A stretch of DNA of 33,038 nt from Mariprofundaceae bacterium (lineage in GTDB: Bacteria; Pseudomonadota; Zetaproteobacteria; Mariprofundales; Mariprofundaceae). The notes below the pieces were generated by a model, which saw nothing but the letters and a program-made list of their open reading frames with translations, was not told the DNA's origin and ran no database searches. Positions 24,670 through 32,554 of the stretch are shown here, in pieces (the stretch's first letter is position 1; the number at the start of each line of letters is the position of its first letter). Where the stretch lies: assembly GCA_030950835.1 (NCBI GenBank), contig JAUZQU010000124.1, positions 1 to 33,038 of the forward strand, given 5' to 3'. The position numbers were made by a program, and so were the translations under genes.

Positions 24670-25037
24670 TATCTCTCTGATCGTAGGCGTACGGAGACAC
24701 CAACGACACCCTCATAGAAGTCTGTGAGCGGCTGCACCGACGAGACCACCCCTTCCGTAAACAACACGTTTCCCGCGTGGTCTTTGCCGTCGCTCAACTT
24801 GTCATCAATATTCACCACCACACCCTTTTCAAACTGCACAGACACCTCGGGAACGATCGTGAGCTGTCCTCCAGCCACAACACGCACGTGCGAGACAGCG
24901 ATCAGGCATGGCACCGTCCGAGATGACGCGGTGTCGTACGATGGCTCACCCGTCACGGAGAACCCTGTCCTCGGCGTAATCGTGCACGTGTGGATCAACC
25001 GCGTCCTGAGTACCGATGACGATCCGAGGTTGAGCAC
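24669..25037 (-). CDS. Head closure protein-like
   Basis: 122-residue protein starting with GTG, right after the connector gene. The plan RLIHTCTITPRTG, then a beta strand with YDTASSRTVPCLI, and VVNIDDKLSDG in the second half is that of small head-closure proteins (SPP1 gp16-like / head-tail stopper), which plug the portal after packaging. The identity comes from size, position between connector and gp10-like gene, and this beta-barrel pattern. Confidence 0.72.
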   Translation of the reverse strand: MLNLGSSSVLRTRLIHTCTITPRTGFSVTGEPSYDTASSRTVPCLIAVSHVRVVAGGQLTIVPEVSVQFEKGVVVNIDDKLSDGKDHAGNVLFTEGVVSSVQPLTDFYEGVVGVSVRLRSER

Positions 25038-25040
25038 GTC

Positions 25041-25565
25041 TTATCCCCGCAGCAAACGAGGTCCGCGTTTCCATTCCCGAAGCAACGCAGCGGCCTCATA
25101 CGACAAGACATGACCTGTGCCCGTCGAGGCAATAGAATGCGTAACCGTACCGCCTGAGACAGAAATCGATAACGTCCCACGCTGCTGCGCATTTAAGACA
25201 TCGGGTTGACCAATCTGCGCCAATCGATAGATCGCCTGGTAAACCTGCGCCTCAGGGACGTATTTCTTCTGCCTCTCAAGATCAATGGAGAACGACGAGA
25301 CATCCGTTAAGCTAAAACGAAACGAGAGACTCAACGAACGCGGGAAGGCCAACGCTTGGCGGAGGAACAGCGGTTCACCTAACCAAGGCCTGCTGTCAAT
25401 GTCACGGCAGGCGCGGAGAAGGGCCTGTGAGCGCTTCTCGTCATCATACGAGAACCACAGGGACGATGCCATCGTCGTGGCAGCAATGCTATTCGCGTCC
25501 GTCAACGTGACATACGAGTTAGAGGTTTCCCCTCCCCACGTCGCCACAAGCGTGACCACAGCCAT
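25041..25565 (-). CDS. Head-tail connector protein (DnaT-like family)
   Basis: 174-residue protein with GGETSNSYVTLTDANSIAAT near the N-terminus, then QALLRACRDIDSRPWLGEPL and FPRS. This matches a phage family labelled DnaT-like ssDNA-binding in databases, but found next to capsid genes and structurally an adaptor that attaches under the portal (gp6/gp15-like). It sits after the major capsid protein and a small 87-residue gene, the expected order. I favour the connector role over DNA binding. Confidence 0.78.
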   Translation of the reverse strand: MAVVTLVATWGGETSNSYVTLTDANSIAATTMASSLWFSYDDEKRSQALLRACRDIDSRPWLGEPLFLRQALAFPRSLSLSFRFSLTDVSSFSIDLERQKKYVPEAQVYQAIYRLAQIGQPDVLNAQQRGTLSISVSGGTVTHSIASTGTGHVLSYEAAALLREWKRGPRLLRG

Positions 25566-25570
25566 GATGC

Positions 25571-25834
25571 TTAGTCCTCAAATGAAAACTGCGAGAGGTC
25601 AGGCTTTCCCTTTACAGGTTTTTCCTTCTCACTCGCCCGTAAACGAGCTTGCTCGCGGGCCTGCTCAATCTCAGCAATCCCAGCTTCAAGACGATCCAGA
25701 AAGTCATACCAATACGCTGCCGGAATCGGTGAAATCACAGGATTCCTGAGCGAGCGGGCTTCCGCGAGCGCCTCACGAAGCTGCTTCAATCCATGCGCAA
25801 CCGTCACCTCCGTCCCTCCTCGCCTAGACCGCAT
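25571..25834 (-). CDS. Small charged protein downstream of capsid gene (87 aa)
   Basis: Short, mostly helical protein: an Arg-rich start, HGLKQLREALAEARSLRNPV, a YWYDFLDRLEAGIAEIEQAR helix and a Lys/Glu tail ending SQFSFED. Its ATG overlaps the capsid-gene stop (TAATG). Proteins in this place are often head-completion or decoration factors. A function cannot be assigned from the sequence. Confidence 0.65.
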   Translation of the reverse strand: MRSRRGGTEVTVAHGLKQLREALAEARSLRNPVISPIPAAYWYDFLDRLEAGIAEIEQAREQARLRASEKEKPVKGKPDLSQFSFED

Positions 25835-26961
25835 TATGTTCCCGTGATGCTCGCACGAGCCATGCCTTCCTCATTGTACAATTCGACAGTGTACTCACCG
25901 ATAATCATTCCCTTCTCAGCATCGCCGGTCTTGGAGACAGGCTGGAATTGGAATGTCCTGCCTTGCAAGGGAACGACGTGAATACGGTTCGTCGAGATTG
26001 CAAACAAGGAGGAAGCTGGCATCCACCGAGACATCACGACACGCTGCGTGCCGTATGTTCCCTCATACGTATCAACCACGTTGCGGAAGGTCCCCTCTTG
26101 GTTTGTGACCCGTACGCGGGAACCCTGCAAGCTATCAATCTTCCGCTTGTGGATCGTATCAACCACCAACACATCAATATCGTTACCGCCTTGCGTCCAC
26201 GCGGACTCCACAACGTTCGCAATTAACGTATCCGAAAGCACGGCAATCGAGTGGATGTTGGTGGAAAGGAACGAACGCACGCCGCGCATGGTGCGGACAG
26301 CCGAAGAAGAGCCGATGGTGTTCCCTGAGAGAATGCTCAGGACCACAGCTTTCTCAAGTCCAACGACGGCTTCACGGAGACGCTTCGTCCGTTGATACGC
26401 AAGCTCATCGGCAATCCCGCCGAGGTTGCGGACGGCTTGACGAGAACCAGAGACGATCACGTCTTTCTTAAAGATCTGCATGTAATTGCTTCTCCGGACG
26501 CGACCAATCCCGATATCCTCGTCAACGTCGTCGCCTTCTAATGCCGCATCGGCGAGCACCGTAAACACACCACCTGTCCCCCAGGAGTTTGCGCTCGTTC
26601 CGCCAAACGCACGCTCAACCGTAATGGTGTTGCCTGAAATGACGGAAATCCGCATGTACTCCTGGCCGTCTGGATGGATGAGCAACTGCCCAACGAACAG
26701 CCGCTCAGCATCGCCGTTGGCGATCCCAATCTGCGTGTCAGCCGTTGTCGATGAGATCGCCGTTGATGCGGTGATGCTTTGAGGAGCTAAACTATCCTCC
26801 AACCACTCATGCAGCACGTTAAAACCTTCCCGCATGGGTGGCGTGAGGATATCAAGAAACGGTGTTTCAGACGGGGAAATCATCCCCACCTCTTCAGAGA
26901 CGTCCTCCGCTAACGACTGAAAGACGTTTGTGCCATAGATGGCAAGTCCATTAAAGGCCAT
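25834..26961 (-). CDS. Major capsid protein (SU10-type, DUF5309)
   Basis: 375-residue HK97-fold major capsid protein of the SU10 family. The N-terminal motif ISPSETPFLDILTPP followed by LHEWLEDSLAP (about residues 28-65) is diagnostic. IGIGRVRRSNYMQIFKKDVIVSGSRQAV leads the family's core and is split here for length: IGIGRVRRSNYMQ then SGSRQAVRN, next to the AYQRTKRLREAVVGLEKAVV spine helix (about 190-210). VYEGT-like segments and PLQGRTF near the C-terminus also fit. AAAGGAGG lies ahead of the ATG. It follows the scaffold gene by 15 bases. There is no sign of an N-terminal delta domain, which agrees with a separate scaffold protein. Confidence 0.9.
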   Translation of the reverse strand: MAFNGLAIYGTNVFQSLAEDVSEEVGMISPSETPFLDILTPPMREGFNVLHEWLEDSLAPQSITASTAISSTTADTQIGIANGDAERLFVGQLLIHPDGQEYMRISVISGNTITVERAFGGTSANSWGTGGVFTVLADAALEGDDVDEDIGIGRVRRSNYMQIFKKDVIVSGSRQAVRNLGGIADELAYQRTKRLREAVVGLEKAVVLSILSGNTIGSSSAVRTMRGVRSFLSTNIHSIAVLSDTLIANVVESAWTQGGNDIDVLVVDTIHKRKIDSLQGSRVRVTNQEGTFRNVVDTYEGTYGTQRVVMSRWMPASSLFAISTNRIHVVPLQGRTFQFQPVSKTGDAEKGMIIGEYTVELYNEEGMARASITGT

Positions 26962-26976
26962 CGTGTCCCTCCTTTG

Positions 26977-27903
26977 TTAGACAGGCTGACCTTGCTGACG
27001 AAGCGAGCGCTCCAACGCGGTCAGCTCTGTCTTCAACTTTGTCACCATCGCAATATCATTCGTATTTCCTGTGCGTTGTGCCAAGGCCCGAGCCTCATCC
27101 AGCTTCTGCCGAAGCGATTGCAGTTCGGCCGAAGCCGTCTGCGCACCAGGTCCTTGTTGATGTGTCCCACCGCTTCCCGTCTTGGTGGTTTTAGGTTTTC
27201 GTAAAAACGGAGGTAGCTCCTTAATCACACCTTCCTCAATTGTCGTGTCGAGGCCATCTTTCGTGGTATAAATCCACTGCTGTGTATCCTCGTCCCATCT
27301 GGTCTTATTCTTAAAATAGGGTAACGCAAAATCCACATCATAGACGTCAGCACGAGATAGCGCCGACGCAATGAGTGAATCACGCGCGGCTTCACGCCGC
27401 TCAATTTCCGCCTCAATGCGCTTCCGACGCTCCTCCTCAATCTGCCGCGTCAGCTCCTCTGTCCGTCGCATCATCTGGTCAAGCTGCCTGTGCAGGTCCC
27501 TGATTTGAGGGTTCTGTTGATCAGGCGCTTTCGTGAAACGACCAGAGGCATCACGTGGCGGTGTTGCACGGGTTGCATCGGCTGGCGGAGGTTGAGATGC
27601 CGCGTGCTGTTCCGTTGCCGGCGGAATCTCAGGCTCCGCAGTCTTGTGTTCAAAAAAGTCGTGAATACGTGATTGCAAGGCATCAAGCTGGTCGGTGAGC
27701 TTCTTCAACGCCTCACCTTGTGCTTTGACCTCTTCACGGAGAGCACGCTTGTTCTGCGCAACAATGTAATTCACTTGCTCCTGTGTGAAGAGTCTCTTAT
27801 CCCCGCTATCTTGCGGTGCCTCGGAAGATTGCAGATCACTTTGTTGGCCTTGACTCTCTTGTTGCGATTCGAGTGCGGCGTTTTGCGTGTCAAGTTCTGG
27901 CAT
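26977..27903 (-). CDS. Capsid scaffolding protein
   Basis: 308-residue, highly helical protein between portal and major capsid genes. It is Gln/Glu/Ser-rich at the N-terminus, with EQVNYIVAQNKRALREEVKA starting a coiled coil. A low-complexity Pro/Ala linker (about 95-130) and a second long coiled coil with EELTRQIEEERRKRIEAEI (about 150-170) follow. The middle (about 175-220) is more globular, and the C-terminal 50 residues form a basic helix pair such as LRQKLDEARALAQRTGN, the kind that binds capsid subunits. No protease gene or protease motif is seen nearby. AAGGAGG precedes the ATG. Confidence 0.85.
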   Translation of the reverse strand: MPELDTQNAALESQQESQGQQSDLQSSEAPQDSGDKRLFTQEQVNYIVAQNKRALREEVKAQGEALKKLTDQLDALQSRIHDFFEHKTAEPEIPPATEQHAASQPPPADATRATPPRDASGRFTKAPDQQNPQIRDLHRQLDQMMRRTEELTRQIEEERRKRIEAEIERREAARDSLIASALSRADVYDVDFALPYFKNKTRWDEDTQQWIYTTKDGLDTTIEEGVIKELPPFLRKPKTTKTGSGGTHQQGPGAQTASAELQSLRQKLDEARALAQRTGNTNDIAMVTKLKTELTALERSLRQQGQPV

Positions 27904-27906
27904 ACA

Positions 27907-29475
27907 TTAACCTCCTTGTTGGGGAGTCTGCTGGACCCCTTGATCGGGTTGAGAAAACTGCTGTTGCTCAAAGAAAAACCGTTGCGCTGTCGTTTGCGCA
28001 ATTTCTTGCGCGACTTGAGCTTTGACAGCATCATCTTCCTTGTAGAGGAATTTGTTGGCAAGCTTCGTCCGCATAATTCGTGCAAAGGACACCGACTTGA
28101 TCTCTTCCACGGCACGGGAAAGCGTCGTCAATTCCTCATCAAATAGTTCAATCCCAAACTCTTCAGGATAGTCAATCGTCCCTCGCCACTCCTCATTCAA
28201 CCAGGCTGCCCACAGGCGGTGGATCTGCTGTTCCGCGTTCTCCAGCACCAACGCTTGCTCAGCCAGTGCTTGATTGGTTTCGTTAAAGTCGAAGGCATGA
28301 GAGACACCTGATTGACCTCGTGTTGGGTTAAGCGTCCCGCCAAGATGTGCCAGCGTGAACATCTCGGTTTTGAGCCGATCTATAGATTCGAGAATCATTT
28401 GAGCCGGCGCTGTTGGCGTGGCGATAAATTGCGGAGGAATATTGCCCGTGTACTCTAAAACGTTATTCGAGCCAATGATCACGTCCGTCGACTCGTCAGC
28501 CACGTCTTTATGCAACGTCAGGATCGACATGACTTTCTGATGCAATTCCTCGTCAAGCAACGATGTCCATTGGTATATCGCCACGTTGATCCCGCTGAGG
28601 TCAGTGAGAGCGGAAATCCCACAGCCTGGATCAAGACTACTTGGTTCACGAACGACAAGAACAACAGGTACTTCACCGAGCGGATTTGGCCCCTCGTCAA
28701 TCAGATTGACCTCTTTTCCGCGGATCTCATGCAAAAACCACTGCGTGCGTGTCCACGTCCGCACACGTTGAGCCTTCATCGTTGCCTTCATCGGGAGGGC
28801 GGATGACGTATACGGAGATGACCGAGGAAGCTGAACCGATGAGCTGACCAGCTCCGGTGAAAACGGGTCTTCTTGATCGGGAGCATCCTCCTTCCACCGT
28901 ATCCATAAAAACCGACCCGCCGCATCCTGCGCCCAATTGATTACCCGCGGAGGATCAACGGTGTACAAATACGGACGCAGACCAAATGCCAACCTGTCAG
29001 CTTCCGTCAGCAACGTCTCCGTCAGACGAGGCATATCAACCACGACATACACATGCCCGAAGATGTTCATCCTGCGGTGGACGAACTTCTTCATAAAATT
29101 GTTCATGTCGTGACCCTTGCCATCCACGTCTCGATAGAACTCTTGAAGCTCATCTGGCGTAACTGGAACGCCGCCGGTCCCCGAGATACGATCCGCCGAA
29201 CGAACAGGCGGGCGGTTGTAGATAAACGCCGAATAAATATCAATAATCGGCTGGCAGAAATTGAGATAATACGTACGCTGCTTACGACGCAAAAACGAGC
29301 TTTCATGCTCACGCTGGTGCTGGACAAGCAGATCACGAACCCGTATCCCGCCCTCGTAGACACGAAGAAAGGTATCCCAGCGCGCTTGCAAGCGCGTCAC
29401 GCAATCATGCTCAGCCAGCAGAATCGCCGCGAGATCAGGCTTGGTATTCGGTCGAGTCAACACAAGAGGCGGCAT
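27907..29475 (-). CDS. Portal protein
   Basis: 522-residue portal protein, which forms the dodecameric ring through which DNA is packaged and ejected. The N-terminal part has WDTFLRVYEGG, FLRRKQRTYYLNFCQPIID and IYSAFIYNRPP (about residues 33-95), the pattern of a siphovirus portal group (DUF4055-like). EVPVVLVV and the long stem/crown helices (about 290-420, GSNNVLEYTG, then LAHLGGTLNPTRGQSGVSHAF) are also typical. The C-terminal Gln-rich tail probably lies in the capsid. CAGGAG lies upstream of the ATG. It directly precedes the scaffold and capsid genes. Confidence 0.88.
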   Translation of the reverse strand: MPPLVLTRPNTKPDLAAILLAEHDCVTRLQARWDTFLRVYEGGIRVRDLLVQHQREHESSFLRRKQRTYYLNFCQPIIDIYSAFIYNRPPVRSADRISGTGGVPVTPDELQEFYRDVDGKGHDMNNFMKKFVHRRMNIFGHVYVVVDMPRLTETLLTEADRLAFGLRPYLYTVDPPRVINWAQDAAGRFLWIRWKEDAPDQEDPFSPELVSSSVQLPRSSPYTSSALPMKATMKAQRVRTWTRTQWFLHEIRGKEVNLIDEGPNPLGEVPVVLVVREPSSLDPGCGISALTDLSGINVAIYQWTSLLDEELHQKVMSILTLHKDVADESTDVIIGSNNVLEYTGNIPPQFIATPTAPAQMILESIDRLKTEMFTLAHLGGTLNPTRGQSGVSHAFDFNETNQALAEQALVLENAEQQIHRLWAAWLNEEWRGTIDYPEEFGIELFDEELTTLSRAVEEIKSVSFARIMRTKLANKFLYKEDDAVKAQVAQEIAQTTAQRFFFEQQQFSQPDQGVQQTPQQGG

Positions 29476-29478
29476 GCA

Positions 29479-29802
29479 TCATCTCCTGCGCATCTCTGGA
29501 CGAGCGCCCGTTCTCAGCCACTGACGATGATGGGTGTTGCACAAGCCCTTGGCGTGATGGGGACGACGGCAGAGACGGGCTTGGCACAGCATAAACTTCC
29601 TTCTGTGCAGAGCTACATGATCACGCAATGGCATCACGGCCAAGTTGCGTAAGCGATTATCCATCTTTTTCTCGTTTTTATGATGAACAACCTCATCAGG
29701 ACGCAGACGCCGTCCTAAGCGCTGCTCCAGCAGTATGCGATGCTCAGCACGGGCCTGCTGAAGATCACGGTCCCAGACGATATGATGACGGTCATCACTC
29801 AT
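29479..29802 (-). CDS. HNH endonuclease with C-terminal zinc-binding module
   Basis: 107-residue HNH protein. The core RLRPDEVVHHKNEKKMDNRL followed by RNLAVM and H62 gives the usual H41, N53 and H62 (HNH_3-like) nuclease signature. The last 40 residues hold C73, C78, C88 and H91/H92 in a GLCNTHHRQWLRTG arrangement, a probable zinc ribbon seen in other phage HNH proteins. It ends four bases before the portal gene. HNH enzymes next to packaging genes may help DNA cutting during packaging, but free-standing homing endonucleases are also common. No intron is visible. Confidence 0.85.
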   Translation of the reverse strand: MSDDRHHIVWDRDLQQARAEHRILLEQRLGRRLRPDEVVHHKNEKKMDNRLRNLAVMPLRDHVALHRRKFMLCQARLCRRPHHAKGLCNTHHRQWLRTGARPEMRRR

Positions 29803-29813
29803 AATCGGACAAC

Positions 29814-30038
29814 TTAGCGTCTGCGCTTTGCACGCTCACGAGCAATCATGCGCTTGACAGCCTTCGAGAACACACGCACGAATGGACGTTTTCCCTCGCG
29901 AATGCGTTTGCGCAAGTTCTTGAAAAACTGAATTTGCTTTTCACGCTTCGCCACGCGAGCCTTTGTTCCGACTGCCAACACGCGATGCCGGCGCTTGCTG
30001 ATCAAAGCAAATTTTCCTGAATCCAGCTTCACGATCAT
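29814..30038 (-). CDS. Small basic protein (74 aa)
   Basis: Very basic protein with roughly one-third or more Arg plus Lys. The N-terminus GKFALISKRRHRVLAVGTK suggests two beta strands and a turn, followed by a long helix from about residue 27 to the end. Small proteins with this start (KFAL/KYAL-V-S, then RVL) are frequent near phage structural genes and have no named function. Its ATG overlaps the upstream stop (ATGA). A nucleic-acid or capsid-interior role is inferred from charge only. Confidence 0.65.
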   Translation of the reverse strand: MIVKLDSGKFALISKRRHRVLAVGTKARVAKREKQIQFFKNLRKRIREGKRPFVRVFSKAVKRMIARERAKRRR

Positions 30039-30223
30039 GTGCGAAAAGCCCTCTGTAATGCACGTTTCATCACGTGCCGCGTTTCACGCATTTTAGCTCG
30101 TTTCGTAATTATACGTGATTTCCCTATGCGTTTTGAACGCCTCCCCGACAGAGCCATCTTCATCTGGCGGATCTGACGCTTTAACCGCTTCCGCTCAGCT
30201 GGCGTATGATAGTGCAGCGCCAT
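30035..30223 (-). CDS. Small basic protein (62 aa)
   Basis: Short helical protein with about 40% Arg/Lys (EERK-type start LHYHTPAERKRLKRQIRQMK, then repeated KR and RR pairs). It follows the large basic protein gene by two bases and overlaps the next one. There is no recognised family. It probably binds nucleic acid or an acidic virion protein, but this is inferred from composition only. Confidence 0.6.
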   Translation of the reverse strand: MALHYHTPAERKRLKRQIRQMKMALSGRRSKRIGKSRIITKRAKMRETRHVMKRALQRAFRT

Positions 30224-30225
30224 GA

Positions 30226-31236
30226 CTAATCCCTCCTTCCGTCAGGACCATAGCGACGACGGCGGACAATCCAGCCTTTCTTGGCAGCACGCGACCGTTC
30301 CGCCGATGTCTGAAGACCCCTGACTTTTTTCATGCGAAACACTTTCTCGCGGAAAAACTTGGCAATACGCTCTCTCCGACGCTTGGGGAAAAACTTCTTT
30401 GGCCGACCTGGGCGGAGCTTCACACCAAGAGCGCGGTCAACACGCTCACCAGCCCGCTTAAGCTTCTCTCCTGCCACAACAAGGGTCGACCCTGGCGTCG
30501 ATCGTGATCGATCGCGGGGACGAGCTTCAGCAGGGAACCGTCGAGCAATAGCTGTCACCAGCGCACCACCGCCAAGCACAACAAGACCTTTCGCCGTCAA
30601 TCTGGCAAGCTTCATGCGCCGAAGTTCTGGAGAGAGCGGCTTTTTCTTAATGTCCTGAAATGTCCTGACGGTCTCCTTGAGCACATTCACCGTTCCCCGC
30701 TTGCGAAAGATAAAATCAAGCGGATCGGTGCGAACGAACTCCTTGCCAAGACTCGCACGGACGCCCCGAACAAACGATGCAGCTCCCTCAAAACGCCGAG
30801 CAACACGACGGGAAATACGGACCTTGCGCCCGAACAGACGGAAGATCCGCATAGGTTCGACACGTTCCGGACGCTTGAAAATCTTCCGAAGATCGATACG
30901 TGCTCGGACCTCACGGGATGGACGGAACGGCCGTGTAAGCACCAATCGCCGGAACGGACGACGACGGACAGGAGACTCTGCAAGCGTCCGGACAACACGC
31001 CGCGGATTACGGAAAACCGGTGACCCGACCGTTTTGGGTACAGCACGGCGTACAATCCGCCCGTTTTCTACGCGCGTGACGATCGTTTGCGTCTTTTTGA
31101 GGAACTTACCCGTCGCCGGATCTTTCAGACGCTTCGGAGCGGCCTTGCGCACGCTTTGATCCGGCGATTCCTTGAGCGCCTTCGACACCTTGCGTGGTGT
31201 GCCCACGCGCCTGCGTTGCTTCTTCGGCTCGGCCAT
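30226..31236 (-). CDS. Large Arg/Lys-rich protein (336 aa)
   Basis: 336 residues with about 30% Arg plus Lys spread over nearly the whole length, ending in an Arg-rich tail (VRRRRYGPDG). The only marked hydrophobic stretch is LVVLGGGALVTAIA (about residues 217-230), long enough for one membrane-like or buried helix. I know no named family for it. Candidate roles are a DNA-condensing or ejected internal head protein, or a scaffold for the neighbouring virion proteins. The protein is uninterrupted and codon use is like its neighbours, so it seems a real gene. It follows the BppU-like gene by three bases. Confidence 0.7.
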   Translation of the reverse strand: MAEPKKQRRRVGTPRKVSKALKESPDQSVRKAAPKRLKDPATGKFLKKTQTIVTRVENGRIVRRAVPKTVGSPVFRNPRRVVRTLAESPVRRRPFRRLVLTRPFRPSREVRARIDLRKIFKRPERVEPMRIFRLFGRKVRISRRVARRFEGAASFVRGVRASLGKEFVRTDPLDFIFRKRGTVNVLKETVRTFQDIKKKPLSPELRRMKLARLTAKGLVVLGGGALVTAIARRFPAEARPRDRSRSTPGSTLVVAGEKLKRAGERVDRALGVKLRPGRPKKFFPKRRRERIAKFFREKVFRMKKVRGLQTSAERSRAAKKGWIVRRRRYGPDGRRD

Positions 31237-31239
31237 CGT

Positions 31240-31557
31240 TTATGCCAATTTTGCTCGAACGGTTAAGCGAAATGGAATGAGCTGCGTGATGACAAATCCT
31301 GAAGCATCGGTGATCTCAACTTCCGCATGAAGCTCACCGTCTACCAGGTCACCCGCAGCAAATTGATACTCGGCCACACCGCCCGCCGCGTCTGTAATGG
31401 ACATCGTCTTCGCCTGCACAGCTTGCCCATTGATGCTGTAACGCAGCGTGACGGTTGCACCTGAAAGAGAAATGACCGCATTCGTGTCTGCGTTTTTGCA
31501 CGTCACCACGAGCTTGCTGCCCGTGTCGGATGCGACAAAATCATAGTGAGAGGACAT
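31240..31557 (-). CDS. BppU N-terminal-like Ig-fold virion protein
   Basis: 105-residue beta-sandwich protein similar to the BppU N-terminal domain (baseplate upper protein) that attaches receptor-binding proteins or decorates virions. Features: YDFVASDTGSKLVVTCKNAD at the start, VISLSGATVTLRYSINGQ, KTMSITDAAGGVAEYQF and GELHAEVEITDASG, a run of typical strands. It lies upstream of the portal together with fibre-like proteins, not near the tail-tip genes. A capsid or tail decoration role is inferred. Confidence 0.82.
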   Translation of the reverse strand: MSSHYDFVASDTGSKLVVTCKNADTNAVISLSGATVTLRYSINGQAVQAKTMSITDAAGGVAEYQFAAGDLVDGELHAEVEITDASGFVITQLIPFRLTVRAKLA

Positions 31558-31563
31558 GTGTCA

Positions 31564-32166
31564 TTACGCCCACGTAATATCCAAGGCTCCTGCGGCAAAC
31601 TTGGGTGCGGGGTCTCCATTATTCACGGTCTTGGCCGTTCCCAAGTTTCCGTAGAGCAGCATATCCCCACCCGTTGAACGGGTCAGAATCGCCGTCGCCA
31701 CGATACTGCCCCAGTTGGCCGTCGGAGCTGGAAAAACAATGTCATTGGCATTATCCGTCAATCCATTACCGGCTGAAGCCGCATTCCAATTCGTATCAGA
31801 CGGGTTGTACAGCACACGCGCATAGCTTCCACCGGAGACCTCTGTGCCCCCACCGGTCTCCCCAGGAGCTGCCGTGTATAACGCCACGTAGAGAGGACGC
31901 TTCGGGACGCCCACGGCAATGGCTTGCCATGTCACGGTGTTGTCCGCTGTCTCATCACCAAGATTTGCCGTGTTCCACGTCGGCTCCGTAGACCCAGACG
32001 TACCAGCTGCCACACACTGGAAGAGCCGATTGTTCCATGTCGTCGGACGAACGATGTCCCCGACAGCATATGCTGTGCTCGCCGCCCAGGCATTAACAGT
32101 GAGAAGACCTGTCCGAAACAGGTGCGTGATCATCTGGTTCTCAAAATAGTCAGTCAGCTGCGACAT
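31564..32166 (-). CDS. Tail-fibre-like protein with carbohydrate-binding-module-like insert
   Basis: 200-residue virion protein. Residues 28-80 (WAASTAYAVGDIVRPT, FQCVAAGTSGSTEPTWNTA, then DNTVTWQAI) resemble the small chitin/carbohydrate-binding module 5/12 fold common in phage fibres. The rest follows a phage pattern: YVALYTAAPGETGGGTEVSG, SYARVLYNPSDTNWNAAS, DIVFPAPTANWG. Such proteins are minor virion or fibre proteins. The binding module was probably inserted between the N-terminal helix (TDYFENQMITHLFRT) and the main domain, because the second part normally follows directly. It precedes the BppU-like gene by six bases. Confidence 0.8.
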   Translation of the reverse strand: MSQLTDYFENQMITHLFRTGLLTVNAWAASTAYAVGDIVRPTTWNNRLFQCVAAGTSGSTEPTWNTANLGDETADNTVTWQAIAVGVPKRPLYVALYTAAPGETGGGTEVSGGSYARVLYNPSDTNWNAASAGNGLTDNANDIVFPAPTANWGSIVATAILTRSTGGDMLLYGNLGTAKTVNNGDPAPKFAAGALDITWA

Positions 32167-32179
32167 GCTTCACCCTCCG

Positions 32180-32533
32180 TTACGAAACACGTGTGTGAAA
32201 GTGCACCACAGCGGTTGGTATCGTACCACGATACCATTGCTGTGCTCTTTTATAGTCACCATCAGAAAAGCGTAAGGGCCAGTATTGCAAAGCTTCTCCG
32301 TACCTGACAACAAGAAGCGCAATCAGGTACGAATCGTAGATATTCTGCCAAACCTGCACAAGAGGCCCGTACTTCGTCACCATCTGAGCCTGCCACTCGA
32401 CAAACTCAGGAGCAATCTCCATTGCCTGAAGATGCTCATCATAGGCCGCACGGCGTAAGGCCAGAAGGTCCTGATACGGCATGGCGGCCTCTTCTTCGCG
32501 TGTCATCATCAATAACTCAGCCTTTTTGGACAT
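32180..32533 (-). CDS. Hypothetical phage protein (117 aa)
   Basis: Helical, rather acidic protein: EAAMPYQDLLALRRAAYDEH, then EFVEWQAQMVTKYGPLVQVW and a Trp/Tyr-rich end. GGAGG lies six bases before ATG 32533, so I prefer it over the in-frame GTG at 32536. I cannot name a family. It may be an assembly partner for the fibre-like proteins on either side. Confidence 0.65.
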   Translation of the reverse strand: MSKKAELLMMTREEEAAMPYQDLLALRRAAYDEHLQAMEIAPEFVEWQAQMVTKYGPLVQVWQNIYDSYLIALLVVRYGEALQYWPLRFSDGDYKRAQQWYRGTIPTAVVHFHTRVS

Positions 32534-32554
32534 CACATGCCTCCTTCTACCGCA

